A DNA stretch of 64,000 nt, from contig NZ_JBHLUH010000077.1 of assembly GCF_042433955.1 (NCBI RefSeq), positions 186,001-250,000 of the forward strand, written 5' to 3'. The notes beneath the pieces are model-generated. The model was not told where the DNA came from and ran no database searches. It worked only from the letters and a program-made list of their open reading frames with translations. A program made the position numbers and the translations under genes. This DNA is from Phytohabitans kaempferiae (GTDB lineage: Bacteria; Actinomycetota; Actinomycetes; Mycobacteriales; Micromonosporaceae). Positions 42,216 to 50,912 of the stretch are shown here, one piece after another (position 1 is the first letter of the stretch; the number at the start of each line of letters is the position of its first letter).

Positions 42216-42752
42216 GTGGCTGACGCTTCCTACGCCACCTTGCACACCAACCACGGCCCTATCCGGTTGGAACTCTTCCCCAACCACGCCCCAAAGACGG
42301 TGGAAAACTTCGTGGGGCTGGCTCGTGGTACCAAGCCCTACACCGACCCGCGGACGGGTCAGCCGGGCTCTGGGCCGTACTACGACGGCACGCAGTCGCA
42401 TCGCGTGATCAGCGGCTTCATGATTCAGATGGGTGACCCGACGGCCACCGGTCGCGGCGGGCCGGGCTTCACGTTCGCCGACGAGATCCACCCGGAGCTG
42501 AGCTTCGACCGCCCGTACCTGCTGGCCATGGCGAACGCCGGGCCCGGCTACAACAACGAGGGCACCAACGGCTCGCAGTTCTTCATCACGGTGAGCCCGA
42601 CCCCGCACCTCAACCGTAAGCACACGATCTTCGGGCAGGTGGCGGACGAGGCGTCGGCGAAGGTCGTCGACTCGATCGCGACCACGCCGACCGCGCCCGG
42701 CGACCGTCCGATCAAGGACGTCGTGATCGAGCGCGTGGAAATCGAGGGCTGA
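42216..42752 (+). CDS. ppiA: Peptidyl-prolyl cis-trans isomerase (cyclophilin)
   Basis: A 178-residue cytoplasmic cyclophilin. TNHGPIRLELFPNHAPKTVENFVGL opens the fold, read in parts; YYDGTQSHRVISGFMIQMGD contains the catalytic Arg and Phe-Met-Gln; and NGSQFFITVSPTPHLNRKHTIFG is the closing active-site motif. It speeds proline isomerisation during protein folding. GTG 42216 has GAGGAG 6 nt upstream. The rhomboid gene follows 17 nt later and may be cotranscribed. Confidence 0.94.
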   Translation: MADASYATLHTNHGPIRLELFPNHAPKTVENFVGLARGTKPYTDPRTGQPGSGPYYDGTQSHRVISGFMIQMGDPTATGRGGPGFTFADEIHPELSFDRPYLLAMANAGPGYNNEGTNGSQFFITVSPTPHLNRKHTIFGQVADEASAKVVDSIATTPTAPGDRPIKDVVIERVEIEG

Positions 42753-42769
42753 CAGGTACCTTTGCCTTC

Positions 42770-43699
42770 ATGAGTGAGTCTCCCGTGACCGTGCCGGTCT
42801 GCTACCGCCACCCGTCGAAGGAGACTTATGTCCGGTGCGTCCGGTGTGAGCGGCCGATTTGCCCGGACTGCATGCAGGCGGCTTCCGTCGGGCACCAGTG
42901 CCCGGATTGTGTGGCCGAGGGACGACGCACCCAGCGGCCGGCGCGCACCGCCTTCGGTGGCAGTGCCGCCGGCCGCGAGGGCTACGTCACCAAGGCGCTG
43001 ATCGGCCTCAACGTGCTGGTCGCCCTCCTCGGCGTGGCCCTGGCCGGCGGCAGCTCGCTCTTCAGTGGCGGCCTCTTCGCCAACGCCACGCGGCTACAGG
43101 CGATCGGCGGCGTGGTCGGCCACGCGATCACCGTCAACAGCCAGGGCGTGTGGATCGGCGAGATCCCAGGCTTCGGCGACGTGTATCCGGGCATCGCCGA
43201 CGGTGCATACTACCGGCTGTTCACGGCGATGTTCATCCACTACGGCATCCTGCACCTGGCCATGAACATGTGGGCGCTGTGGGTGCTGGGCCGCAACCTG
43301 GAGGCCGTGCTCGGGCCGCTCCGCTTCCTCGGCCTTTATCTCCTGGCCGGGCTCGGCGGCAACGTCGCCTGCTACCTGCTCAGCCCGGACAGCCTCGCCG
43401 CCGGTGCCTCGACCGCGGTCTTCGGGCTCTTCGCGGCGTTCTTCATCATCCTGCGCAAGCTCGGGCGAGACACGTCCGCCGTGATCGGCATCCTGGTGAT
43501 CAACATCGTGCTGACCTTCGCCGTGCCGGGCATCTCGATCGCCGGCCACCTGGGCGGCCTGGTTACCGGTGCGCTGGTGGGAGCCATCCTGGCGTACGCG
43601 CCACGCCCTCGCCGCACCCTCATCCAGGTGGGCGGGAGCGCCGCGGTGCTGGTCTTCCTCGCGGCGCTGACCCTTTTGCAGACAGCCGCCCTCACCTGA
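42770..43699 (+). CDS. Rhomboid-family intramembrane serine protease with N-terminal zinc finger
   Basis: A 309-residue protein. Residues about 10-45 form a B-box-like zinc finger (CYRHPSKETYVRCVRCERPI, then CPDCM and CPDCV). Six or seven membrane helices follow. GASTAVFGLFAAF has the catalytic Ser in the GxSxxxFG motif, and IAGHLGGLVTGALVGA has the catalytic His. HLAMNMWALWVLGRNLE is the conserved loop region. It cleaves membrane proteins inside the bilayer; substrates unknown. It ends 8 bp inside the convergent PH-domain gene. Confidence 0.92.
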   Translation: MSESPVTVPVCYRHPSKETYVRCVRCERPICPDCMQAASVGHQCPDCVAEGRRTQRPARTAFGGSAAGREGYVTKALIGLNVLVALLGVALAGGSSLFSGGLFANATRLQAIGGVVGHAITVNSQGVWIGEIPGFGDVYPGIADGAYYRLFTAMFIHYGILHLAMNMWALWVLGRNLEAVLGPLRFLGLYLLAGLGGNVACYLLSPDSLAAGASTAVFGLFAAFFIILRKLGRDTSAVIGILVINIVLTFAVPGISIAGHLGGLVTGALVGAILAYAPRPRRTLIQVGGSAAVLVFLAALTLLQTAALT

Positions 43700-44141
43700 G
43701 GTCGTCGCCCGCGCTCCCCTGGGGAGGCGCGGCGCCCGACAGCGACTCCAGCGCGGCGGCCACGTCGGCCGGCGGCGCACCGAGGTCGTACTCGCTGAAC
43801 AGGTGCAGCGACTCACCCGCGTCGATCTCCAGCATCTCGCTGCGGATGCCGAGGCGGGGTCGGCTGTCGACTCGTACCCGCTCGATCCGCGACCAGGCCA
43901 CGCGGCGGCGGCCGGCGAAGCCCGCGACCAGGGTGACCCCGGCGGGGTCGGCGGCGAGCCGCACCGGCGCGAGCAGGTCGCGGGCCGCCCAGACGGCGAG
44001 TGCCGCGGCGACCACGGCGGCGAGTACCAGGCGGACCACGTCACCGTCGGCGAAGAGGAGGCCGATCGCCAGGATGCCGGCGGCCACACCGAGCTTCGCG
44101 GCCGGCACCTTCCACGGCACTCGCCAGCTGAGAGCGTCCAT
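43692..44141 (-). CDS. PH-domain membrane protein
   Basis: A 149-residue protein. Two close hydrophobic segments (LGVAAGILAIGLLFADGD and VVRLVLAAVVAAALAVWAAR) are followed by a bacterial PH-like domain: GVTLVAGFAGRRRVAWSRIERVRV, read in parts, and RSEMLEIDAGESLHLFSEYDLG. This matches the short actinobacterial PH-domain family. Function unknown. It is convergent with the rhomboid gene, with an 8-bp overlap. Confidence 0.8.
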   Translation of the reverse strand: MDALSWRVPWKVPAAKLGVAAGILAIGLLFADGDVVRLVLAAVVAAALAVWAARDLLAPVRLAADPAGVTLVAGFAGRRRVAWSRIERVRVDSRPRLGIRSEMLEIDAGESLHLFSEYDLGAPPADVAAALESLSGAAPPQGSAGDDLR

Positions 44142-44205
44142 CCGCCAATTCTGGTCCGTGCGGTCGATCCGTCTACGGATCGGGCGCTACTGGAGAGTAA
44201 TGTCG

Positions 44206-45342
44206 ATGAGTATGAGGGACGCGGTCATCGTCGGCGCGGTACGCACACCGGTAGGGCGGCGCAAGGGCGGGCTGTCCGAGCTCCATCCCGTCGACCTGTC
44301 GGCGCACGTGCTGCGCGCGCTGAGCGAGCGCACCGGTCTCGATCCCCGGCACGTCGACGACGTGGTGTGGGGCTGTGTCTCGCAGATTGGCGAGCAGTCG
44401 TGGAACATCGGCCGCAACGCCGTCCTCGGCGCCGGCTGGCCAGAGTCGGTGCCCGGCACCACCCTCGACCGCCAGTGCGGTTCGAGCCAGCAGGCGGTGC
44501 ACTTCGCGGCCGCCGCGGTGCTCTCCGGGCAGGCCGACGTCGTGGTGGCCGGCGGTGTCGAGTCGATGACACGCGTGCCGATGGGCTCCAGCGCGGCGGG
44601 GCAGTGGGCGTTCGGCGACGGCGTGCGCGAGCGCTACGGCGACGCCGGCTTCAGCCAGGGCATCGGCGCCGAGATGATCGCCGCGCGGTGGGGCTTCTCG
44701 CGCGCACAGCTCGACGAGTACTCGCTGGCCAGCCACCAGAAGGCGGCAGCCGCGCAGGACGCGGGCGCGTTCAAGGAGGAGATCTCGCCGGTCGGGCCGA
44801 TCGACGCCGACGAGGGCATCCGCCGGGACACCTCGCTGGCGAAGCTGGCCGAGCTGGCCACCCCGTTCAAGGCGGACGGCGTGGTGACCGCCGGCTCCGC
44901 GTCGCAGATCTCCGACGGCGCCGCCGCGCTCGCGATCACCACCTCCGACTGGGCCCGCGAGCACGGCCTGCGGCCGCTCGCGCGCATCCACACCGCCGTG
45001 GTCGCCGCCGACGACCCGGTCATCATGCTCACCGCGCCGATCCCGGCCACCGCGAAGGCGCTGCGCCGCGCCGGGCTGGGCATCGAGGAGATCGGGGTGT
45101 ACGAGGTGAACGAGGCGTTCGCCCCGGTGCCGCTGGCCTGGCTCGCGGAGACCGAGGCGGACCCCGAGCGGCTCAACCCCCGCGGCGGCGCGATCGCGCT
45201 GGGGCATCCGCTCGGCGGTTCCGGTGCCCGCATCATGACGACGATGCTCCAGCACATGCGCGACAACGGCATCCGCTACGGCCTTCAGACGATGTGCGAG
45301 GGCGGCGGCATGGCCAATGCCACGATCCTGGAAGTTCTATAG
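44206..45342 (+). CDS. Thiolase (acetyl-CoA C-acyltransferase)
   Basis: A 378-residue thiolase acting in fatty-acid beta-oxidation or acetoacetyl-CoA metabolism. The acylated nucleophile is Cys91 (LDRQCGSSQQAVHF). VYEVNEAFAPVPLAW, GHPLGGSGARIM (His334) and CEGGGMANA (Cys364) complete the active site. Three in-frame ATG codons cluster at 44200, 44206 and 44212; 44206 has the best spacing (8 nt) from GGAGAG. No other beta-oxidation gene is nearby. Confidence 0.93.
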   Translation: MSMRDAVIVGAVRTPVGRRKGGLSELHPVDLSAHVLRALSERTGLDPRHVDDVVWGCVSQIGEQSWNIGRNAVLGAGWPESVPGTTLDRQCGSSQQAVHFAAAAVLSGQADVVVAGGVESMTRVPMGSSAAGQWAFGDGVRERYGDAGFSQGIGAEMIAARWGFSRAQLDEYSLASHQKAAAAQDAGAFKEEISPVGPIDADEGIRRDTSLAKLAELATPFKADGVVTAGSASQISDGAAALAITTSDWAREHGLRPLARIHTAVVAADDPVIMLTAPIPATAKALRRAGLGIEEIGVYEVNEAFAPVPLAWLAETEADPERLNPRGGAIALGHPLGGSGARIMTTMLQHMRDNGIRYGLQTMCEGGGMANATILEVL

Positions 45343-45387
45343 CCGGCAACCCGCGACATAAGCCGTTAGCACTTCGTTAAACGTGGC

Positions 45388-45882
45388 ATGGACGTGTTCT
45401 CACGAACGTTCTTGCCCGCCGCCGCTGAAGCCGGTGTGGCCATCTCGACGGTGAGTCGCCACATGCCCGTCTTCCGGCGGTGCGTGGAGGCTGATGACGC
45501 GACGGTCCTGGTCGCCCGCTGCGTCCGCACGGATCGGCCGATGCATGGCGAGTTCCTGCTCCTGCTGACGTACCGCCGGCTGGTGGTAACTCAGGAGACC
45601 CGCGTACTGCACCGGCTTCGCCTGCACCTCAACACCGAGATCCGCCATCTCAGCAACGTCACCTGGAACCCGGACCCCCGCATCGGCGCGGTCGAGTTCG
45701 CCGCCACGGCGGTCGACGGCGTCCGAGAGCGGTTCTGGATCAAGACCGGTCACCAGAAGCAGGTCTGGCACCTGGACGCCCTGCTCAGCCACGCCTTCCG
45801 TCCCCGTGTGGTGGCTGAGCGCGCCCAGCAGGCATCCCGCGTAACAGCGCCAGAAGCGCTGCGCGTGCCGGCTGCCGCCTGA
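45388..45882 (+). CDS. Conserved hypothetical protein
   Basis: A 164-residue soluble protein. The core (about residues 30-140) contains DATVLVARCVRTDRPMHGEF, LLLTYRRLVVTQETRVLHRL and HLSNVTWNPDP, a pattern that looks like a beta-rich PH-like sheet (inference), followed by HLDALLSHAFRP. There is no signal peptide or membrane segment. A complex hairpin follows directly after the stop codon. Confidence 0.65.
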   Translation: MDVFSRTFLPAAAEAGVAISTVSRHMPVFRRCVEADDATVLVARCVRTDRPMHGEFLLLLTYRRLVVTQETRVLHRLRLHLNTEIRHLSNVTWNPDPRIGAVEFAATAVDGVRERFWIKTGHQKQVWHLDALLSHAFRPRVVAERAQQASRVTAPEALRVPAAA

Positions 45883-45884
45883 CT

Positions 45885-45949
45885 GAACCCTTTTCGACCG
45901 GTCCGCACCTGCGACCACAAGGGGCCGCAGGCGGGTCGAAGAGAGGTTC
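45885..45949 (+). terminator. Three-part nested hairpin after the hypothetical gene
   Basis: GAACC / GGTTC (outer), TTCGACC / GGTCGAA (middle) and CCTGCG / CGCAGG (inner) nest in order over 65 bp starting 3 bp after the stop codon. It is a likely terminator, although the three helices separated by short bulges are more elaborate than usual. Confidence 0.6.
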
Positions 45950-46054
45950 AGCGGATCGGGGCGCCCCTACTCCCCGTATGGGGTGCCCCGATCCGTACCT
46001 TCCTCGAACATTGCGTTGATGTCCGGGCCGCTGGCGTTCGGACATGATGGGGCC

Positions 46055-46732
46055 GTGGAGCAGAAGGGCCTGGTGCTCGTCGTCGAGGACGAGCGGGCCA
46101 TCGCCGACCTGGTCCGGATGTACCTGGCCCGGGACGGCTTCGGCGTGCACGTCGAGCACGACGGCGGCGCTGGGCTGGCGGCGGCCCGCCGGATGCGGCC
46201 GGTGGCCTGCGTACTCGACATCGCGCTGCCCGGGCTCTCCGGCACCGAGGTGTGCCGCCGCCTGCGCGAGGACGGCGACTGGACGCCGGTCATCTTCCTC
46301 ACCGCGCGCGACGACGAGGTCGACCGCATCGTGGGGCTCGAACTGGGCGCCGACGACTACGTGACCAAGCCGTTCAGCCCGCGCGAGCGGGTCGCCCGGG
46401 TCCGCGCGGTGCTCCGCCGCACTGCCGGGACGCCGGAGGGGCGGCCGCAGACCGTCGGCCCGGTCACGCTCGACCCCGGTCGCCGCGCGGTCACGGTCGG
46501 CGGCGCGCCGGTGCAGCTGACCTCCACCGAGTTCGACCTGCTGGCACACCTGATGGGGCGCCCCGGCCGGGTCTTCACGCGGGAGGAGCTGCTGGCCAGC
46601 GTCTGGGGGTACGCGGCGCACACCGGCACGCGCACGGTCGACGTGCACGTGGCGCAGGTACGAGCCAAGCTCGGCGCCGGCGCGAGCGTGCTGCGTACCC
46701 ATCGGGGCGTCGGATACGCCGTCGATGCCTGA
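46055..46732 (+). CDS. OmpR/PhoB-family response regulator
   Basis: A 225-residue regulator starting at GTG 46055. The receiver has VLVVEDERAIADL, phospho-acceptor Asp55 (ACVLDIALPG), LTARDDE and DDYVTKPFSPRE. The winged-helix output domain has LTSTEFDLLAHLMGRPGRVF, TREELLASVWGY and RTVDVHVAQVRAKLG...VRTHRGVGYAVD-like ending. It overlaps the kinase gene by 8 bp (translational coupling). The regulon is unknown. Confidence 0.93.
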   Translation: MEQKGLVLVVEDERAIADLVRMYLARDGFGVHVEHDGGAGLAAARRMRPVACVLDIALPGLSGTEVCRRLREDGDWTPVIFLTARDDEVDRIVGLELGADDYVTKPFSPRERVARVRAVLRRTAGTPEGRPQTVGPVTLDPGRRAVTVGGAPVQLTSTEFDLLAHLMGRPGRVFTREELLASVWGYAAHTGTRTVDVHVAQVRAKLGAGASVLRTHRGVGYAVDA

Positions 46733-48137
46733 CCGCCGCGAGCTGACCCAGTTGCTGCCGGTGGTGCGGCGGCGCCCCCTCGGCCGTACCCTCACCGCCC
46801 GCGCGGTCCTCTCCGCCTGCGCGGTGGCCGTGGTGTCGGTGCTCGTGACCGCGCTGATCGCGGTGCCGATCGCACTGCGGTCGGTCGACCGGCAGGCGCG
46901 CGAGTCGCTGGGCCAGCAGGCCCGGGTCGCCGCCGACCTGCTGCGGCCGCGCCTCGACCGGGGCCGGACGGCCGACGAGGAGCGGCTGATCCGCCAGCTG
47001 CGTACGCGGGATGTCGACGTGTACCTGATCCGGGCCGGCGAGCCCGACCGCCCCGGGCTGCCGCCGCAGGTCGTCGCGCGCGTGGCCGCGGGGGAGAACG
47101 TCAACGGCCGGCGCGTGGTGGCCGGCCGTTCCTCCATTGTGGCCGGACGTGCGCTGCCGAACGGCAACGGCGTCGTGCTCGCCTCGCCCCGCTCCAGAGG
47201 GCTGTGGCGGGAGGTGATGGCCATCGTGTGGCTGCCGCTGCTGGCCGGGCTCGCCGCCGGCGTGGGCGCGGGAGTGCTGCTCGCCCGCCGGCTGGTCCGC
47301 CCGATCCGGAACGCCGCCACCGCGGCCGCCCGGTTGCGCGCCGGCGACCGGCGGGTACGCGTACCAGTGGAGTCGCCGCAGGAGGCGGCCGACCTGGCGT
47401 ACGCGCTCAACGACCTCGCCGCCGCCCTGGCGACCAGCGAGGGGCGGCAGCGCGAGTTCCTGCTCTCCGTCTCGCACGAGCTGCGCACGCCGCTGACTGC
47501 CATCCGGGGATACGCCGAGGCGCTCGCCGACGGCGTGGTGGCGGGCGAGGGGGCGCAGCGGGCCGGGCAGACCATGCTCGCCGAGGCCGAACACCTGGAC
47601 CGCCTCGTGAGCGACCTGCTCGCGCTGGCCCGGCTGGAGGCGGCCGACTTCCCGCTCGCGCCGGCGCCGGTCGACCTGGCCGCGCTCGTACGGGACGCGG
47701 CCGAGGCTTGGGGCGGGCGGTGCGCCACCGCCGGCGTGGTGCTCCGCGTGGAGCTGCCCGCGGCCGAGGTGCCCGCGTTCACCGACCCGGGGCGGATCCG
47801 GCAGGTGGTCGACGGCCTGCTGGAAAACGCCCTGCGCGTCCTCCCGGCCGGCGCGCCGCTCGTGCTGGCCGCCCGCTCCGAAGCCGCCGGCGCGGTCGTG
47901 GAGGTGCGGGACGGCGGGCCCGGGCTCACCGACGACGACCTCGCCGTGGCGTTCGAGCGCGGGGCGCTGCGGCAGCGGTACGAGGGGGTGCGCAAGGTCG
48001 GCAGCGGCCTGGGGCTGGCGCTCGCCGCCGGGCTCGTACGCCGGCTGGACGGGGCGATCGAGGCGGGCCACGCGCCGGAGGGCGGCGCCCGTTTCACCGT
48101 GACGCTGCCTCCTTACGCACCTCGTACACAAACCTGA
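46725..48137 (+). CDS. Sensor histidine kinase (HAMP type)
   Basis: A 470-residue membrane kinase. It has two membrane helices (LSACAVAVVSVLVTALIAVP and AIVWLPLLAGLAAGVGAGVL) around an extracytoplasmic region of about 110 residues, then a HAMP linker (ARRLVRPIRNAATAAARLRA). HisKA has SVSHELRTPLTAIRGYAEAL. The HATPase domain has VDGLLENALRVLP, VRDGGPGLTDDDL and GSGLGLALAAGL. It partners the overlapping OmpR-type regulator. The lipoprotein gene that follows starts 35 nt later and could be in the same operon. Confidence 0.92.
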   Translation: MPDRRELTQLLPVVRRRPLGRTLTARAVLSACAVAVVSVLVTALIAVPIALRSVDRQARESLGQQARVAADLLRPRLDRGRTADEERLIRQLRTRDVDVYLIRAGEPDRPGLPPQVVARVAAGENVNGRRVVAGRSSIVAGRALPNGNGVVLASPRSRGLWREVMAIVWLPLLAGLAAGVGAGVLLARRLVRPIRNAATAAARLRAGDRRVRVPVESPQEAADLAYALNDLAAALATSEGRQREFLLSVSHELRTPLTAIRGYAEALADGVVAGEGAQRAGQTMLAEAEHLDRLVSDLLALARLEAADFPLAPAPVDLAALVRDAAEAWGGRCATAGVVLRVELPAAEVPAFTDPGRIRQVVDGLLENALRVLPAGAPLVLAARSEAAGAVVEVRDGGPGLTDDDLAVAFERGALRQRYEGVRKVGSGLGLALAAGLVRRLDGAIEAGHAPEGGARFTVTLPPYAPRTQT

Positions 48138-48172
48138 CGCTCCCCTCGCCGGCCTCGCGGACGCTGTTCCAC

Positions 48173-48721
48173 ATGAAACATCTCGGACTGGTTGTGGCGA
48201 GCGGAGTGTTGGCGGTCGGGCTGGCCGGGTGCGGCGGCGGGCCGGTGCCGGAGGTCGGGGAGCACGCGGTGGAGGTGGCGGCCGTGATGGGCGCCGAGGG
48301 GCAGGCGCTCGCCGCGCTCGGCCTGGACCCGTCGCCGCCGGCCGCCGCGTCGGCGTCGCCGTCCGCGTCGGCCTCCCCCTCCGTCTCGGCCGACGGCAAG
48401 GACCGGCGGGAACGGCGTAAGGCGCGGGTCCTGCTCCGGAAGAACGTTCTGCACGGCGAGGTGGTCGTGCGGACCAAGGACGGCACGAGGACGGTCGCGG
48501 TGCAGCGCGGCGAGGTGACCGGGATCGACGACTCGTCGGTGACTGTGAAATCCACCGATGGATACACGGCCACCTGGAGCTTCGCCACCGACCTGCACGT
48601 CGTACGGCACTCCAGGACCGTGCGGCCCGAAGAGATCACGGCGGGCACGCGCGTCGGCGTCGCGGGAGCCCGGGAGGGGGACGGCTACGTGGCCCGCCTG
48701 ATCGTGGTGTCGCGCTCCTGA
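48173..48721 (+). CDS. Hypothetical lipoprotein (small beta-barrel-like)
   Basis: A 182-residue secreted lipoprotein. The signal peptide ends in the lipobox LAGC (Cys near residue 20). A Ser/Ala/Pro-rich spacer (ASASPSASASPSVSADG) precedes a basic patch (KDRRERRKARVLLRK). The C-terminal half resembles the DUF5666-type beta domain (VAVQRGEVTGIDDSSVTVKS, then ITAGTRVGVAG...ARLIVV). It follows a two-component pair and may be its output or sensor aid. Confidence 0.7.
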   Translation: MKHLGLVVASGVLAVGLAGCGGGPVPEVGEHAVEVAAVMGAEGQALAALGLDPSPPAAASASPSASASPSVSADGKDRRERRKARVLLRKNVLHGEVVVRTKDGTRTVAVQRGEVTGIDDSSVTVKSTDGYTATWSFATDLHVVRHSRTVRPEEITAGTRVGVAGAREGDGYVARLIVVSRS

Positions 48722-48849
48722 CCTGCGGCAAAGCCCTTACGGCGCCCGGTTACCACACCGGGGTGTCCGTTTTGGCGCCCATACACGCGCGCAGAACCCA
48801 ACCAAGCTAGGCTGATCGGGTTATCGCCAGCGGCCCCTGGAGACACCCC

Positions 48850-49551
48850 GTGAAGCTCTCGATCCTCATGCCGGTCTACAACGAGGAAGAACGCGTCGCG
48901 GATGCCCTCAAGCAGGCCCTCGCCGTCGACTATCCGTGCGAGATCGAGCTTGTGGTGGTCGACGACGGCAGCCGTGACGGCACCGGCGAGATCCTCGCCC
49001 GCGCCGACGACGCGCGCGTGCGGGTGATCAGCCACCAGCGTAACGCGGGCAAGGGCGCGGCGATCAAGACGGCGGTGCGTAACGCCGAGGGCGAATACAT
49101 GGTCATCCTCGACGCCGATCTCGAATACGACCCGCAGGACATCCCGAAGCTCCTCGCCCCCGTGCTCGACGGCCGGGCCACCGTGGTCTACGGCAATCGC
49201 ACCTTCGGGAGCCACAGCGCATACAGCTTTTGGTACGTGATGGGAAACAAAGCGGTCACCACGGCTGCCAATGTGCTGTTCAATTCCTACATCGGCGATC
49301 TCGAGACCTGCTTCAAGCTGATGCCGGTCGCGCTCTACCGCTCGCTCGACATCCACTCCCGCGGCTTCGGGATGGAGGCCGAGGTGACCGGCAAGCTGCT
49401 GCGCCGCCGCATCCGCCCCTACGAGGTGCCGATCAGCTACCGCGCGCGCGGTCGCGAGGAGGGCAAGAAGATCACGTGGAAGGACGGCGTCGAGGCGCTG
49501 TTCATCCTCGGTCGTGAGCGGGCCCGCCGCCCCGCGTCACGAAGGAGCTGA
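48850..49551 (+). CDS. Family 2 glycosyltransferase (dolichol-phosphate-mannose-synthase-like)
   Basis: A 233-residue GT-A fold enzyme. SILMPVYNEEERVADALKQA opens the nucleotide-sugar site. VVVDDGSRDGT and MVILDADLEYDPQDI hold the metal-binding Asp residues, and GFGMEAEVTGKLLRR is the acceptor end. There are no membrane helices, so it is the catalytic-domain-only type that charges polyprenyl phosphate or a similar acceptor. GTG 48850 is the start. Its 3' end overlaps the decayed transketolase gene on the opposite strand by about 50 bp. Confidence 0.88.
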   Translation: MKLSILMPVYNEEERVADALKQALAVDYPCEIELVVVDDGSRDGTGEILARADDARVRVISHQRNAGKGAAIKTAVRNAEGEYMVILDADLEYDPQDIPKLLAPVLDGRATVVYGNRTFGSHSAYSFWYVMGNKAVTTAANVLFNSYIGDLETCFKLMPVALYRSLDIHSRGFGMEAEVTGKLLRRRIRPYEVPISYRARGREEGKKITWKDGVEALFILGRERARRPASRRS

Positions 49552-50168
49552 TCGAGCCCCGCAGCCCTACCGGGTCCAGCCCGTGCCACCGCGCGTGGTC
49601 CTTGGGGCTGCCGTAGCGGTGCAGGTCCGTGCGCCCGACGCCGAGGCTGAGCAGGCGGTGCGGCAGGTCGCGCAGCGCATCTGACACCACCGCGCTCGAC
49701 GTGCCGGCCAGATACGGCTCGACCAGCACCACGTCGGTGTGGCCGAGCGCCCGCAGCCCTTAGACGTCAAAGGGGCGCGGCGTGTTGGTGTACGCCACCG
49801 TCACGTCCAGCCCTTCCACCGCCGCCAGCACCGTGTCGAGCATCGGCCCCACCGCCACCACCGCGGCTCACCAGCACCGCGCCCGCGCCCTGGTGGTCGA
49901 GGTCGAGCTTGATCTGCTCGTACGCCCGGTCCACCACGAACGGCGCGTACGAGTGCACGATCGGCCGCAGCCCGGTCAGCGCCAGCCCGCCCGCCACGCC
50001 GAGCATGAGCTGCTCCCGGATGCCCACGTTGACGACCCGGTCGGGGTGGCGGCGGGCGGCCGGTGCGAAGGCGTCGCCGGAGATGTCGGCGAGCACCAGG
50101 GCGGTACGCGGGTCGTCGTCCAGCAGTGCGGTGGCAGTGTCCACAAAGGTGGTACGCATCGCGCTCAT
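49502..50168 (-). pseudogene. Transketolase C-terminal-half subunit, disrupted
   Basis: The start is ATG 50168, coupled to the stop of the N-terminal-half gene. The first third is good (VDTATALLDDDPRTALVLAD, VNVGIREQLMLGVAGGLALT and VDRAYEQIKLDLDHQGAGAV). After LVS near 49870 the frame breaks, and about 80 residues expected in the family are missing. The next recognisable stretch (VVAVGPMLDTVLAAVEGLDV) runs in another frame, meets an in-frame TAA at 49760-49762, and continues with GHTDVVLVEPYLAGTSSAVV to a C-terminus near 49502. A deletion, a frameshift and a nonsense codon make an active product unlikely. Confidence 0.85.
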
Positions 50169-50844
50169 CCCTTCTTCTCCACGACCGCGACGACGACGTG
50201 CGGCGCGGTGCCGGTGTGTGCCAGCAATCCCACCTCGATGGCGTCGTGATCGCGGCCGTCTACTGTGGATGACGTCCAGTCGTGGAAGCGGCCGGCGATC
50301 CCGCCCGGCCAACCGTGCGTGGACGACCGGTTGTCGATGACGATCGCGGTGAGGCTGTCCAGGCCGGTCGCGCCCGCGTAGGTGATCGCCTCGTGGTTCG
50401 ACCCCTCGTCCAGCTCGGCGTCGCCGATGAGGACGTACACCTGGGGTGGAGGAGGCCCTGGGCCCGCAGCCCCAACGCGGTGCCCACGCCGAGTCCCAGG
50501 CCGTGGCCGAGCGAGCCGGAGCCGATCTCGACGCCGGGCACGAGCAGGCGGTCGGGGTGGTGCCCCAGCCGGCTGTCCGGGCCGGCGAGGTCGTCCAGCC
50601 ACTCCTCTGGGATGAAGCCCTTGGCCGCCAGCACGGCGTAGTACGCGGCCGGCCCGTGCCCCTTGGAGAGCAGGAAGCGGTCGCGGTCGGGGTCGTCCAT
50701 GCGATCCGGCGTGACGTGCAGGACGCGGTCGTAGAGGACCCACAGCACATCCAGGGTCGAGTGCGCGCTGGGCGCGTGTTTCTCGTCGCCCGTGAGCCTC
50801 TGGATCAGCTCACCGAGCCTGGTGGTCGTCGTCAGTGCGGTCAT
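50165..50844 (-). pseudogene. Transketolase N-terminal-half subunit (TPP-binding), frameshifted
   Basis: ATG 50844 opens TTTRLGELIQRLTGDEKHAP and continues with the TPP half-subunit sequence HSTLDVLWVLYDRVLHVTPD, FLLSKGHGPAAYYAVLAAKG and GSGSLGHGLGLGVGTALGLR. Near 50441-50460, within a G-rich run, the frame shifts by one. The TPP/Mg motif YVLIGDAELDEGSNHEAITY and the rest (LTAIVIDNRSSTHGWPGGIA) lie in the second frame, to the stop at 50165. Repairing one indel would restore a normal N-terminal subunit of about 225 residues, so a sequencing error is possible here. Confidence 0.82.
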
Positions 50845-50912
50845 AGTGCCAGGGTGCAAGTTCAAGTGAACTTGAGTTCAAACCCGCTATGACCGACGCC
50901 TCACGCGGTGGC

